Origin: Bacteroidota bacterium
Lineage (GTDB): Bacteria > Bacteroidota > Bacteroidia > Flavobacteriales_D > Crocinitomicaceae
Length of the DNA stretch: 15,128 bases
Direction: 5' to 3'
Assembly (NCBI GenBank): GCA_018825925.1
Contig: JAHKAT010000146.1
Span: forward strand, 1 to 15,128
Positions 7,448-14,520 of the stretch are shown piece after piece. The notes below the pieces were generated by a model. That model was not told the origin of the DNA and did not search any database. It saw nothing but the letters and a program-made list of their open reading frames with translations. The translations under genes were made by a program, and so were the position numbers. How positions within the stretch are numbered: position 1 is the first letter of the stretch; every line of letters starts with the position of its first letter.

Positions 7448-7855
7448 ATGAAATATACAATTGGCACGAAAGAAAATCCACTGGTTTTGAAAACACCACC
7501 ACAGTCTAGCGAATTTACAATGCATGTCGATCAAAAAGATGGTCAAGATATTTTGGTTTGTACTGTTGGAAAAACAGTTCTGTTTTATCAAATGCGTTGT
7601 ATAGATGATTTGTCTGAAATGCTTAAATCTCATGGCGACTGGATGGAGTTAGGCAGTGCTGACGAGCAGAAACCTGCAAAAGAAGGAACTGTTGAAGCCT
7701 GGGGCAGATCAGAGAAAAATCCTGTAGGCGGTTTTTATGGTATTAAAAAAGGTTTGCGCGGAAGGTTTGGAAATTATATACCACCGCTCTTGGAAGCTCT
7801 TGGTCTGGCAGAAGTAACACACGACGCTCGAGGCAATAAAATGCGAACATTGTGA
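7448..7855 (+). CDS. Conserved small cytoplasmic protein of unknown function
   Basis: This 135-residue protein has no signal peptide or membrane segment. It resembles small hypothetical proteins I recall from other Bacteroidota, but I cannot attach a named domain. It opens with KYTIGTKENPLVLKTPP, then a strand-rich stretch with ILVCTVGKTVLFYQMRCIDD (Cys38, Cys51), then GDWMELGSADEQKPAKEG, GTVEAWGRSEKNPVGGFYG and a basic GLRGRFGNYIPPLLEALGLAEV near the end. The many Gly, Trp and charged residues in the middle suggest a conserved surface or ligand site; this is inference only. The ATG at 7448 is the first in-frame start. It is divergent from pccB and 22 bases ahead of a membrane-protein gene, possibly in one transcript. 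Confidence 0.75.
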   Translation: MKYTIGTKENPLVLKTPPQSSEFTMHVDQKDGQDILVCTVGKTVLFYQMRCIDDLSEMLKSHGDWMELGSADEQKPAKEGTVEAWGRSEKNPVGGFYGIKKGLRGRFGNYIPPLLEALGLAEVTHDARGNKMRTL

Positions 7856-7877
7856 AACTTTTAACTCAACGCGCATT

Positions 7878-9194
7878 GTGAAAAAACAATTTGCACTTAT
7901 TGCTATTCTCTTCAGTGTTTTAGCGACCATGATTGTGTCCTCAAATCTGCACTGGGGCAAAGACCGGTGGAAATCAATAGTTAAAGCCGACGCAAAAGGA
8001 TATTATGCATACTTGCCAGCCGTTTTTATTTATTCAGACCTCAACTTCGGTTTTTATGACCAAATTGAGAAGGTAACCTACGCTGATTCGAATTTAATGT
8101 ACGACTATCGTGCTTCTTCAAATGGAAAGGTAATCAACAAATATTATTGCGGAATGGCTGTTTTAGAAGCTCCCTTTTTTCTAATTGGTCATTTTGTAAG
8201 CTATTTAACGGGTCAACCTATGGACGGGTACTCCAAGTGGTATGCCGTATTTGTACATATTGGCGCTTTGTTTTATCTACTCTTTGGATTATTGTTTTTA
8301 AACCGATGGATGCAGAGTTATTCATTGAGTTCTATATCACGTGGATTAACTATCCTTGCTCTCGTTTTTGGAACCAATTTGTTCTATTACGCGATCACTG
8401 AACCTGCGCTTTCACATCTTTTTTCTTTTTGTTTTATCTCTGGATTTGCGTTTTACAGTCGTGAATATTTCTTGAAGCCCAGTCGAAAACACCTCGTTTA
8501 TATCAGCTTCTTTTTAGGTGTAATCACCTTGTTGCGGCCCGTTAACATCCTTATTGTTCTGTTCCTTCCCTTTCTCGCAGGTTCAACAAAACGATTAAAA
8601 GCTGGTCTGCAGTTCCCAATCCAGAATAATAAAGCCAAAATCTACTTGGGACTAAGTACCCTTCTTTTTGTCGTTATTTTGAGTGTGCAACTCATTATTT
8701 ACAAAATTTCAACAGGTTTCTTTTGGGTTTATTCATATACTGGTGAAGGTTTTCATTTTTTAAAGCCTCACTTTATGGAAATTTTATTTAGTTATAAAAA
8801 GGGCTTGTTTGTTTACACCCCATTGTATTTCCTCTCCATGTTTGGCTTGTACTATTTTTATAGAAAATCTCGGTTTGAGTTTTGGACCTGGTTGTGCTTT
8901 TTCATTGTGCTCACTTACATTCTTTCCTCTTGGTGGATGTGGTACTATGGTGGTAGTTTTTCGTCTCGCGTTTATGTCGATTACTTGGCTTTGTTTGCTC
9001 TTTTACTCGCTTTTACCTTCGACAATTTGACGACCCGGTTTTTTCGCGCGTTCTATTTGTCAGTCGTTTTTGGCCTTGTTCTACTTTGTCAAATTCAAAC
9101 TTACCAATATCGCTATTATCAAATTCATTGGGCGGATATGAATAAATCAAAATATTGGGAGGTTTTTTTAAGAATAGACCAAATTGGCAAATGA
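7878..9194 (+). CDS. Polytopic membrane protein resembling GT-C glycosyltransferases
   Basis: This 438-residue integral membrane protein has about ten hydrophobic segments. The first (about 5-21) is followed by an external loop with K-A-D-A-K-G-Y-Y (36-43), where D38 sits as the acidic residue found in the first loop of many GT-C lipid-phosphate-sugar glycosyltransferases. EPALSH (175-180), LLRPVN (218-223) and a Trp/Tyr-rich WWMWYYGGSFSSRVYVD (352-368) are further candidate functional sites. A role in transferring a sugar from a polyprenyl-phosphate donor to an envelope acceptor is plausible but inferred. The start is a GTG at 7878; the first ATG (7929) would cut into the first membrane segment. 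It follows the small unknown gene by 22 bases. Downstream comes the 325-base gap. Confidence 0.75.
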   Translation: MKKQFALIAILFSVLATMIVSSNLHWGKDRWKSIVKADAKGYYAYLPAVFIYSDLNFGFYDQIEKVTYADSNLMYDYRASSNGKVINKYYCGMAVLEAPFFLIGHFVSYLTGQPMDGYSKWYAVFVHIGALFYLLFGLLFLNRWMQSYSLSSISRGLTILALVFGTNLFYYAITEPALSHLFSFCFISGFAFYSREYFLKPSRKHLVYISFFLGVITLLRPVNILIVLFLPFLAGSTKRLKAGLQFPIQNNKAKIYLGLSTLLFVVILSVQLIIYKISTGFFWVYSYTGEGFHFLKPHFMEILFSYKKGLFVYTPLYFLSMFGLYYFYRKSRFEFWTWLCFFIVLTYILSSWWMWYYGGSFSSRVYVDYLALFALLLAFTFDNLTTRFFRAFYLSVVFGLVLLCQIQTYQYRYYQIHWADMNKSKYWEVFLRIDQIGK

Positions 9195-9231
9195 AATGAT
9201 CCTAGGGGATTAAGATAAAAATTGCGCTAAA

Positions 9232-9256
9232 CAAAAAAAGAGCCCTGTGGGCTCTT
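9232..9256 (-). terminator. Intrinsic terminator, minus strand
   Basis: On the minus strand, AAGAGCCC pairs with GGGCTCTT around a three-base ACA loop. The 3' arm runs straight into further T residues, so nine T close the element. This is a textbook intrinsic terminator for leftward transcription. On the plus strand the hairpin is followed by AAATCTCTCT, so it would stop the membrane-protein transcript only poorly. The nearest minus-strand gene, holB, ends 264 bases away. Confidence 0.88.
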
Positions 9257-9378
9257 AAATCTCTCTCTTCCAGTGCAGTACTAGCTAAGCTTTTTGGTCT
9301 TATAGAAAGACGGTTTATTGGAAAAGGCTTTCAGTGATGTGATAGATAGGGGCAATAATGTGTTTCAGTATTAGCGGA
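9232..9378 (-). ncRNA. Candidate small RNA (speculative)
   Basis: The interval is bounded by a promoter-like sequence (minus-strand TATAAT at 9386-9391 with TTTG at 9410-9413) and by the strong terminator at 9232-9256. The predicted transcript is about 147 bases. It contains a GTCTT/AAGAC hairpin (9297-9311) and a possible enclosing helix between CTTTTCC (9320-9326) and GGAAGAG (9265-9271). I do not recognise a known family such as 6S, tmRNA, RNase P or SRP RNA. The alternative is that it is simply the holB 3' region. Confidence 0.3.
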
Positions 9379-9385
9379 TAAGCAG

Positions 9386-9413
9386 ATTATATTAACCTTG
9401 CTTGTTTTACAAA
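9386..9413 (-). promoter_or_regulatory. Possible minus-strand promoter in the gene-free region
   Basis: On the minus strand TTTG (9410-9413) is followed after 18 bases by TATAATCTG, which fits both a sigma70-like -10 and a loose Bacteroidota -7 element. It faces the terminator at 9232-9256. AT-rich DNA gives many such matches, so confidence is low. Confidence 0.3.
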
Positions 9414-9519
9414 CATATTACTAAAATAGCTATGCAATACAGAAGATTACATGAGCGGAAGATTTTTAGTGATGAACGGAAACACTACTTGTTCGTTTGG
9501 TCCTGACTTTTAACAAAAA

Positions 9520-10638
9520 CTACGCAAAATGAATATAACGCATGGTTTTAAAGCAAAGATCAGTGAATAGGATTTTTGCATTCGCGTTTCTTTCTAGGTG
9601 ATATAAGCCTTCGCTGAAGCACTCCATAAATTCGGCCAGATTATTTCCTGAGATGAATTTTGAGAAATTCTGCAAGAATGCTCCTTCTTCATCTGAAACA
9701 TTGAATAATTGTTCGCCCGTGTAATTTCTTAAAATGCTTTGACGAAACATATGTAATGAATAGGATAAATATTCCTTTTGGACCTCTTTGTTTAGGGAGC
9801 CTACTTTTTCTGCCCAGTCCATCATTTCGATTACATTTTTTTTATAGCAGCTCCTCATCATTTCTATAAACAATTCCCTGTTTTGATCAGACGCGGCACT
9901 TTCTTGCGCAACTTCCAGGATATCCGCCAAATTACAATCCAAACGCCCCGTTAAACTTTGAGCTATTTGAGGATTTATTCCTTTCGATTTTATTAAATAA
10001 TGTACCGTTTCATCAAAACTAAGTTTTGGTATTTTTTTTCTTTGGGTTCTGGAAATAACCGTTGGCAATAATCGGTTTGCATCCTCCGAAACTAATATGA
10101 TCAGGGTTTTGGAAAGCGGCTCTTCTAATGTTTTTAGTAGTTTATTGGCAAAAGTAGTGTTCATGTTTTCTGCTTTCCAGATAATAAACACCCTATAACC
10201 GCCCTCAAATGCCGTTAAGCTTATTTTTTTTGTTAACTCCTTTGCTTCATCCACACCAATTATAGCCGATCGCGAATCTTTGTCAATTCTATTGATCCAT
10301 TGTGTTTCTGAAAAGTAGGCTGTTTCTAAAATTTGCTCTCTCCATTTTTTAAGCTCTGGGTCTGATGTTTTGCTCAAAACTTGAACCGTTGGAAAAATAT
10401 AATGAACGTCTGGGTGTATGAGTTGTTTGTTTTTTTGACAAGCCGAACATGTCCCGCAAGAATCCTCAGCACTTCTGTTTGTACACATCAAGTATTGCAC
10501 ATAAGCCAACGCAAGCGCCAAAGACCCATAACCGTTCTCGCCCAAGAACAATTGAGCGTGAGAAATTTTATCTCTTACGATTTCTTCTCTGAGTTGATTA
10601 ATTAGACTTTGCTGTCCTACGATTTCTTTAAAAAACAT
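9520..10638 (-). CDS. holB: DNA polymerase III delta prime subunit
   Basis: This 372-residue AAA+ protein is the delta prime subunit of the clamp loader that places the beta sliding clamp on DNA during replication. MFFKEIVGQQSLINQL at the start is typical of DnaX/HolB. The four zinc ligands Cys52, Cys61, Cys64 and Cys67 form the C-x8-C-x2-C-x2-C knuckle. The P-loop is degenerate (GENGYGSL at 33-40, lacking the Lys-Thr of an active Walker A). The Walker B region reads FIIWKAENMN (151-160) with no DEAD-type acidic pair. This is expected for delta prime, which does not hydrolyse ATP. ANKLLKTLEEP (164-174) and the SRT motif (196-198), where the arginine-finger region lies, are conserved. The lost P-loop separates it from DnaX (gamma/tau). 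It stands alone, divergent from the EamA transporter gene. Confidence 0.92.
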   Translation of the reverse strand: MFFKEIVGQQSLINQLREEIVRDKISHAQLFLGENGYGSLALALAYVQYLMCTNRSAEDSCGTCSACQKNKQLIHPDVHYIFPTVQVLSKTSDPELKKWREQILETAYFSETQWINRIDKDSRSAIIGVDEAKELTKKISLTAFEGGYRVFIIWKAENMNTTFANKLLKTLEEPLSKTLIILVSEDANRLLPTVISRTQRKKIPKLSFDETVHYLIKSKGINPQIAQSLTGRLDCNLADILEVAQESAASDQNRELFIEMMRSCYKKNVIEMMDWAEKVGSLNKEVQKEYLSYSLHMFRQSILRNYTGEQLFNVSDEEGAFLQNFSKFISGNNLAEFMECFSEGLYHLERNANAKILFTDLCFKTMRYIHFA

Positions 10639-10753
10639 TTATTTGCGGAATTAACCCATGCGAAGTTAAAGAATTGTGCGAAAAATGAGCCTTTTCATTC
10701 GTTGATTCGACTTTAATTATTAGTTTCACCTTGCTCAGAATAATTTTTTATCC

Positions 10754-11662
10754 GTGTTCGAAAAACTCAAATATCATTTTTTGCTTCATTGCATTATTTT
10801 TATCTGGGGTTTCACAGGTATTTTAGGTAAGTTAATTCACCTAGAAAGCGTTTATATTGTTTGGTGGCGCGTCCTTATTGCTGTTACAGGATTGTTTATT
10901 TATTTGCGTTTAAAGAAATGGGATTTTTCTGTTCCTTCTAAAAAACATTTGGCTGCTATTTTACTGGTAGGCTGCATTGTTGGCGCGCATTGGATGACTT
11001 TTTATTATTCTATCCAGATTTCTACGGCTTCGCTTGGTATTCTTTGTTTATCAACTACAACCCTGCATGTTACGTGGCTCGAACCTTTGTTGATGAAACG
11101 AAAATTCTTGCCTATCGAGTTTGTCTTTGGTTTAATCATCATCTTCGCCTTGATTTATGTTTCTGGTGATTTTAGTTCGGATGACTATTTGGCCATGAGC
11201 ATCGGGTTGCTTTCTGCTTTTTTCGCGGCTCTTTTTGCAGTTGCGAATGCTCGTTTAGTCGAATCTGTGCCTTCAGCAACAATAACAAATCTAGAAATGC
11301 TCTCTGCTTTTGCAGTGGTGAGCGTTGTGATGTATGCGCAAGATTTAATGGATGAGCGTTTGTTTCAAATGACCTGGAGTGATTTCTGGTGGCTACTATT
11401 CTTAGGGTTAGTTTGCACCTCTTTTGCATTTTTGGTGGTTGTAGACCTGGTGAAAAGACTCGGAGCCTTTACCGTTTCATTGAGTATCAATTTGGAGCCT
11501 ATTTATACCATTTTATTGGCCATTGCAATTCTAAATGAAAATGAGCTCTTGAGCAATCGTTTTTACATTGGGGCTGCAGTAATTGTTGGTGTCGTTGCCC
11601 TAAACGCCGTGATTAAATACCGTATGAAAGCAAAAAACACCGATGTGTTTATAGAAAATTAG
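10754..11662 (+). CDS. EamA-family (drug/metabolite) transporter
   Basis: This 302-residue inner-membrane protein has about ten hydrophobic segments, arranged as two EamA repeats of five. The first opens with FIWGFTGILGKLI (16-28) and the pattern VWWRVLIA (36-43). GAHWMTFYYSIQ (77-88) is typical of the end of the third segment. The second repeat starts around residue 150, and LEPIYTILLAIAILNE (247-262) is the conserved end of that repeat. The substrate cannot be read from sequence; family members export amino acids, nucleosides or other metabolites. The start is GTG at 10754; no ATG lies before the first membrane segment, and the reading frame just upstream offers no better start. It is divergent from holB and its stop overlaps that of the GH3 gene by four bases. 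Confidence 0.9.
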   Translation: MFEKLKYHFLLHCIIFIWGFTGILGKLIHLESVYIVWWRVLIAVTGLFIYLRLKKWDFSVPSKKHLAAILLVGCIVGAHWMTFYYSIQISTASLGILCLSTTTLHVTWLEPLLMKRKFLPIEFVFGLIIIFALIYVSGDFSSDDYLAMSIGLLSAFFAALFAVANARLVESVPSATITNLEMLSAFAVVSVVMYAQDLMDERLFQMTWSDFWWLLFLGLVCTSFAFLVVVDLVKRLGAFTVSLSINLEPIYTILLAIAILNENELLSNRFYIGAAVIVGVVALNAVIKYRMKAKNTDVFIEN

Positions 11663-13176
11663 TCTTCTCTCAAAAACTGTTGCCATTGCTGAGCTTGTTC
11701 GCTATTCATCACCCTAGGAACCTTGTGCTGTGCTCCTGATTTACCTATTTTTTCCATAAATTCATAGAACTTCTGTGTTCTAATTATTGTGATTTTTGGT
11801 GTTAAAAGTATAGACTTTCGAACCGAGGCATAGTCGTCATTTAATCGACAGAGCTCTTCGTCTATGCTTTTCATAACTGCATCACTTTTCATTTCTTCAT
11901 CAAAACCTAAATACCAATGATGCTGCAATACTCCCTCGATTGGATGCAGGCAAAACTCTGAAATTTCTTGTCCAAACTGCAAGGCCGTTTTGTCGATTGC
12001 TTGATTAATATTTTCTAAAGAAAGGTGCTCACCTACTAAACTAAGGTACTGTTTGATCCGTCCGCTAATGACTATTTCATAGGTTTCAGTATTGATGAAT
12101 TTAACCAAATCACCTATCATATATCGCCACAACCCTGCATTCGTAGAAATCACGATTGTATATTCTTGATTGGACTCTATTTCATTGAGCGCCAATGCTC
12201 TGTGCTTATTTCTTAAATTTCCTGAATCATCAAAGTAGTCTGAATTAAAGGGCACAAATTCAAAGAAAATACCATTTTTAATTAGCAAATCCATGCCTTG
12301 GTGGTTGGGAGAAACCTGATAGGCAAAATACCCTTCACTAGCCAAATAAGTGTCTAAAGTAAATACATGTTGTCCGATCACTTTTTCAAATCGTTTCAAA
12401 TAAGGTTTCATGAAAACGCCTCCATGAACATACACCTTAAAATTCGGCCAAATGTCGTGAATGCTCTTTAGTTCATAGCGTTCGATAATTTTTTCCAAAA
12501 GTAAAATACACCAACTTGGCACTCCAGCCATAATTCCAATATTCCACTCAGGTGCCTTTTGGATCATGAGTTCCAGTTTTTCATTCCAGCTTTTAAGTCG
12601 GGTAATTTTTTCACCTGGTTTTGCGAAGGTCGACATTACAGGGCTCGTGTATTTTTTTAATATTCCACTAAGATCTCCTTCAATATGAGTTGGGTGTTTG
12701 ACCAATTGTGTGGATCCTCCAACGGCCAAAAAACTTGCTTCAAAAAATTCTTCTGATAAATCCAATTCGCTCAGCGATGAGAGTTGTTTGAAGCTTGTTC
12801 TTTGAAACGATCGTATCATCTGAGTAGTAACGGGAATTCTTTTACTTGGAGAACCCGTTGTTCCTGAGCTAAGCGCGTAATGTCGAACTCTTCCTGGCCA
12901 TATTATATCGCGATTTCCTTCTATAGCATCTTTTAACCACTCTTCGTGAAAATCATCATAATTCGTAATCGGGACATTCCCTTGAAAAGCTTCTATTACA
13001 TCGTCGTCGTTTAATATATTTTGAAAATTATACTGGCGACCAAGTTTCGTTTTTTTTGCCTTTTCAACTAGCTTGACCAATGTTATTACTTGATGATAAA
13101 ACTCCTTGTTTTTATTGAACAGCCTTTTGTAGGTGATTTCGGTCGTTTTCTTAATAAATTTTCCAATAATTGGCAT
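11659..13176 (-). CDS. GH3-family acyl-adenylating enzyme
   Basis: This 505-residue protein is homologous to plant GH3 acyl-acid amido synthetases, which adenylate a carboxylic acid and conjugate it to an amino acid; the bacterial substrates are not established to my knowledge. ANL-superfamily motifs are complete: motif 1 SSGTTGSPSKRIP (103-115) for the ATP phosphates, motif 2 YLASEGYFA (277-285), motif 3 YMIGDLVKF (352-360) with the ribose-binding Asp356, then SGRIKQYLSLVGEHLS (371-386) at the hinge and GKSGAQHKVPRV (478-489) carrying the C-terminal Lys. Length is slightly shorter than plant enzymes, as usual for bacterial members. The ATG at 13176 lies about 20 bases after a good promoter-like element. 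It is divergent from the UspA gene. Confidence 0.92.
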   Translation of the reverse strand: MPIIGKFIKKTTEITYKRLFNKNKEFYHQVITLVKLVEKAKKTKLGRQYNFQNILNDDDVIEAFQGNVPITNYDDFHEEWLKDAIEGNRDIIWPGRVRHYALSSGTTGSPSKRIPVTTQMIRSFQRTSFKQLSSLSELDLSEEFFEASFLAVGGSTQLVKHPTHIEGDLSGILKKYTSPVMSTFAKPGEKITRLKSWNEKLELMIQKAPEWNIGIMAGVPSWCILLLEKIIERYELKSIHDIWPNFKVYVHGGVFMKPYLKRFEKVIGQHVFTLDTYLASEGYFAYQVSPNHQGMDLLIKNGIFFEFVPFNSDYFDDSGNLRNKHRALALNEIESNQEYTIVISTNAGLWRYMIGDLVKFINTETYEIVISGRIKQYLSLVGEHLSLENINQAIDKTALQFGQEISEFCLHPIEGVLQHHWYLGFDEEMKSDAVMKSIDEELCRLNDDYASVRKSILLTPKITIIRTQKFYEFMEKIGKSGAQHKVPRVMNSEQAQQWQQFLRED

Positions 13177-13198
13177 TTATGTGAAGTGTTCGTTTCTT

Positions 13199-13230
13199 CA
13201 AATTTAGTTTTTCTTCCTTACTTATCGCAA
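13199..13230 (-). promoter_or_regulatory. Bacteroidota-type promoter of the GH3 gene
   Basis: On the minus strand TTG (13228-13230) and TAAATTTG (13199-13206) are 21 bases apart, a full match to TTG-N17-23-TAnnTTTG. The box ends 22 bases before the GH3 ATG, so the leader would be about 15-20 bases. This is the best promoter match in the window. Confidence 0.6.
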
Positions 13231-13276
13231 GCCACAGATATTATTACTAACTTCAACATGCAATATAAAAAGCATC

Positions 13277-14089
13277 ATGAAAACATTTATTGTCGCTCAC
13301 GACTTCTCAACCATTGCTGACAATGCTTTGTCTCACGCAATGACCACCGCTAAATTTTTAAATGCCAAGGTATTGGTGTTACATGTAGTTAGCAAGCAAA
13401 AAGAAATTGCAGAAGCAGAAAGTCATTTAAAAAAAATAATTTCTAAAATAGACACCACTTTGGAGGTACTTCCAAAGGTTCGCGTGGGCAATATTTTTGA
13501 AGATATTGGAGAGTTTGCTGCAGAAAATCACGCCGAGTTAATTTTTATGGGTACACATGGCACCAAAGGGTGGCAACATCTTACAGGTAGCAATGCCTTA
13601 AAAGTCGTGACCAGTTCAAGCGTACCATTTATAATTGTTCAAGAAGCACAAATTAAGCCGACTGGGTATGATGATATTGTTGTTCCTTTAGACTTGCACA
13701 AAGAAACGAAGCAAAAATTGGCTGTAGTTGCTGATTTGGCTATCTATTTCAAATCTCGAGTTCACGTGGTTATTCCTGATGAAACGGATGAATTTTTAAG
13801 AAATAAGGTTCTTGCAAATATTCAATTTGCTAAAAAATTCTTTTCTGACAGAGCTATAGAAATGAATGCAACTTTGCTTAACCCAAGCGGATTTGATAAA
13901 GAAATTGTAAAATATGCCGTGAAATCTGATGCAACTTTAATTGCAATCATGAATTTAAATAAAAACAGCATTTTTGGATCTCTTACCTCAAATTATGAGC
14001 AATACATCATCAATAATGATGCGAAAATAGCAACCCTTATTGTGAATCCTGTTGATTCTCCTTATGGTTCTAGTGTTTTGTTTAGTTAA
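13277..14089 (+). CDS. Universal stress protein with tandem UspA domains
   Basis: This 270-residue cytoplasmic protein consists of two UspA folds. Domain 1 (about 1-123) starts with KTFIVAHDFS, whose Asp9 is the usual adenine-side residue, and carries the nucleotide-binding motif G92-T-H-G95, eight residues, G104-S105, so it should bind ATP. Domain 2 (about 131-258) starts with YDDIVVPLDL, but the equivalent region (NLNKNSIFGSLTSNYEQ, 226-242) lacks the G-x2-G spacing, so binding there is doubtful. Tandem Usp proteins of this kind are common in Bacteroidota and are linked to stress or low-energy states; the precise role is not known. The gene is divergent from GH3. No convincing promoter was found upstream. 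A small exported-protein gene follows after eight bases. Confidence 0.9.
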   Translation: MKTFIVAHDFSTIADNALSHAMTTAKFLNAKVLVLHVVSKQKEIAEAESHLKKIISKIDTTLEVLPKVRVGNIFEDIGEFAAENHAELIFMGTHGTKGWQHLTGSNALKVVTSSSVPFIIVQEAQIKPTGYDDIVVPLDLHKETKQKLAVVADLAIYFKSRVHVVIPDETDEFLRNKVLANIQFAKKFFSDRAIEMNATLLNPSGFDKEIVKYAVKSDATLIAIMNLNKNSIFGSLTSNYEQYIINNDAKIATLIVNPVDSPYGSSVLFS

Positions 14090-14097
14090 AGAATCTT

Positions 14098-14481
14098 TTG
14101 ATTTATCGCTTTTTTAAACAGTCTGTTGTTGGGGCGGTTTTTGTCTTTACTTTAGATTGCTCAGCCCAAGATATAGTTTCGGTTGACGGGCATAATTTTG
14201 GCCCCAAATCCAACTTCGTGCGTGTTTGCACTTCCAACATGAAGCCAGACACTTTAAATGGTGAAGCGCTTTATAATGTTGTCAATTTTTGCAATTGTGT
14301 CGCCCTCGATTTACTTCCAACTTTAACAAAAGTCAAAATCAATTATTATTTCACTGAGGGGCATTTAGCGGAGTTGTTCGCCGATAACGAAGTGATTCTG
14401 ACGAACTGTGTTCTTTACGGAAAAGACCAGCCTATGCAAGGCCCTCCGCCACAAGAAATACTTGTGCCTGAGCGTAAATAG
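14098..14481 (+). CDS. Small exported cysteine-containing protein, function unknown
   Basis: This is a 127-residue protein that I do not recognise. The N-terminus IYRFFKQSVVGAVFVFTLDCSA looks like a Sec signal peptide with probable cleavage after CSA (residue 23); Asp20 before Cys21 argues against a lipobox. The mature chain has Cys44, Cys65, Cys67 and Cys104, enough for two disulfides or a metal site (C-x-C at 65-67), and ends in a proline-rich polar tail. The only usable start is TTG at 14098: an in-frame stop lies at 14083-14085 and no ATG or GTG falls between. It begins eight bases after the UspA stop and is probably co-transcribed, but no functional link is clear. The TTG start and lack of a recognised family keep confidence moderate. 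Confidence 0.65.
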   Translation: MIYRFFKQSVVGAVFVFTLDCSAQDIVSVDGHNFGPKSNFVRVCTSNMKPDTLNGEALYNVVNFCNCVALDLLPTLTKVKINYYFTEGHLAELFADNEVILTNCVLYGKDQPMQGPPPQEILVPERK

Positions 14482-14497
14482 AGCGTCTATTCCTTTT
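14477..14497 (+). terminator. Weak hairpin after the exported-protein gene
   Basis: AATAGA and TCTATT pair over six bases around a GCG loop, followed by CCTTTTCC. It overlaps the stop codon and is AT-rich, so it is a weak terminator at best. The next gene is convergent. Confidence 0.3.
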
Positions 14498-14520
14498 CCG
14501 TTTTGAGCTTAGATTTTCTT

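Larger units (their letters stand above)
9195..9519. other. 325-base region without a protein gene
   Basis: No reading frame of convincing length or composition lies here. It contains a strong minus-strand terminator (9232-9256), a promoter-like sequence on the minus strand (9386-9413), and between them a stretch with some self-complementarity. It may therefore carry a small RNA, or be the 3' untranslated region of holB. A 24-codon frame at 9432-9506 (plus) has no support. Confidence 0.6.

Noticed and set aside
9232..9391. Idea that the region encodes 6S RNA, tmRNA, RNase P RNA or SRP RNA
   Set aside because: I could not find the conserved cores of any of these, such as the tmRNA tag frame or RNase P core elements. 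It is kept only as an unassigned candidate.
9432..9506. A 24-codon plus-strand frame starting MQYRRLHERK in the gene-free region
   Set aside because: Too short, no start signals, and its composition is not distinctive. It could be chance in an open stretch.
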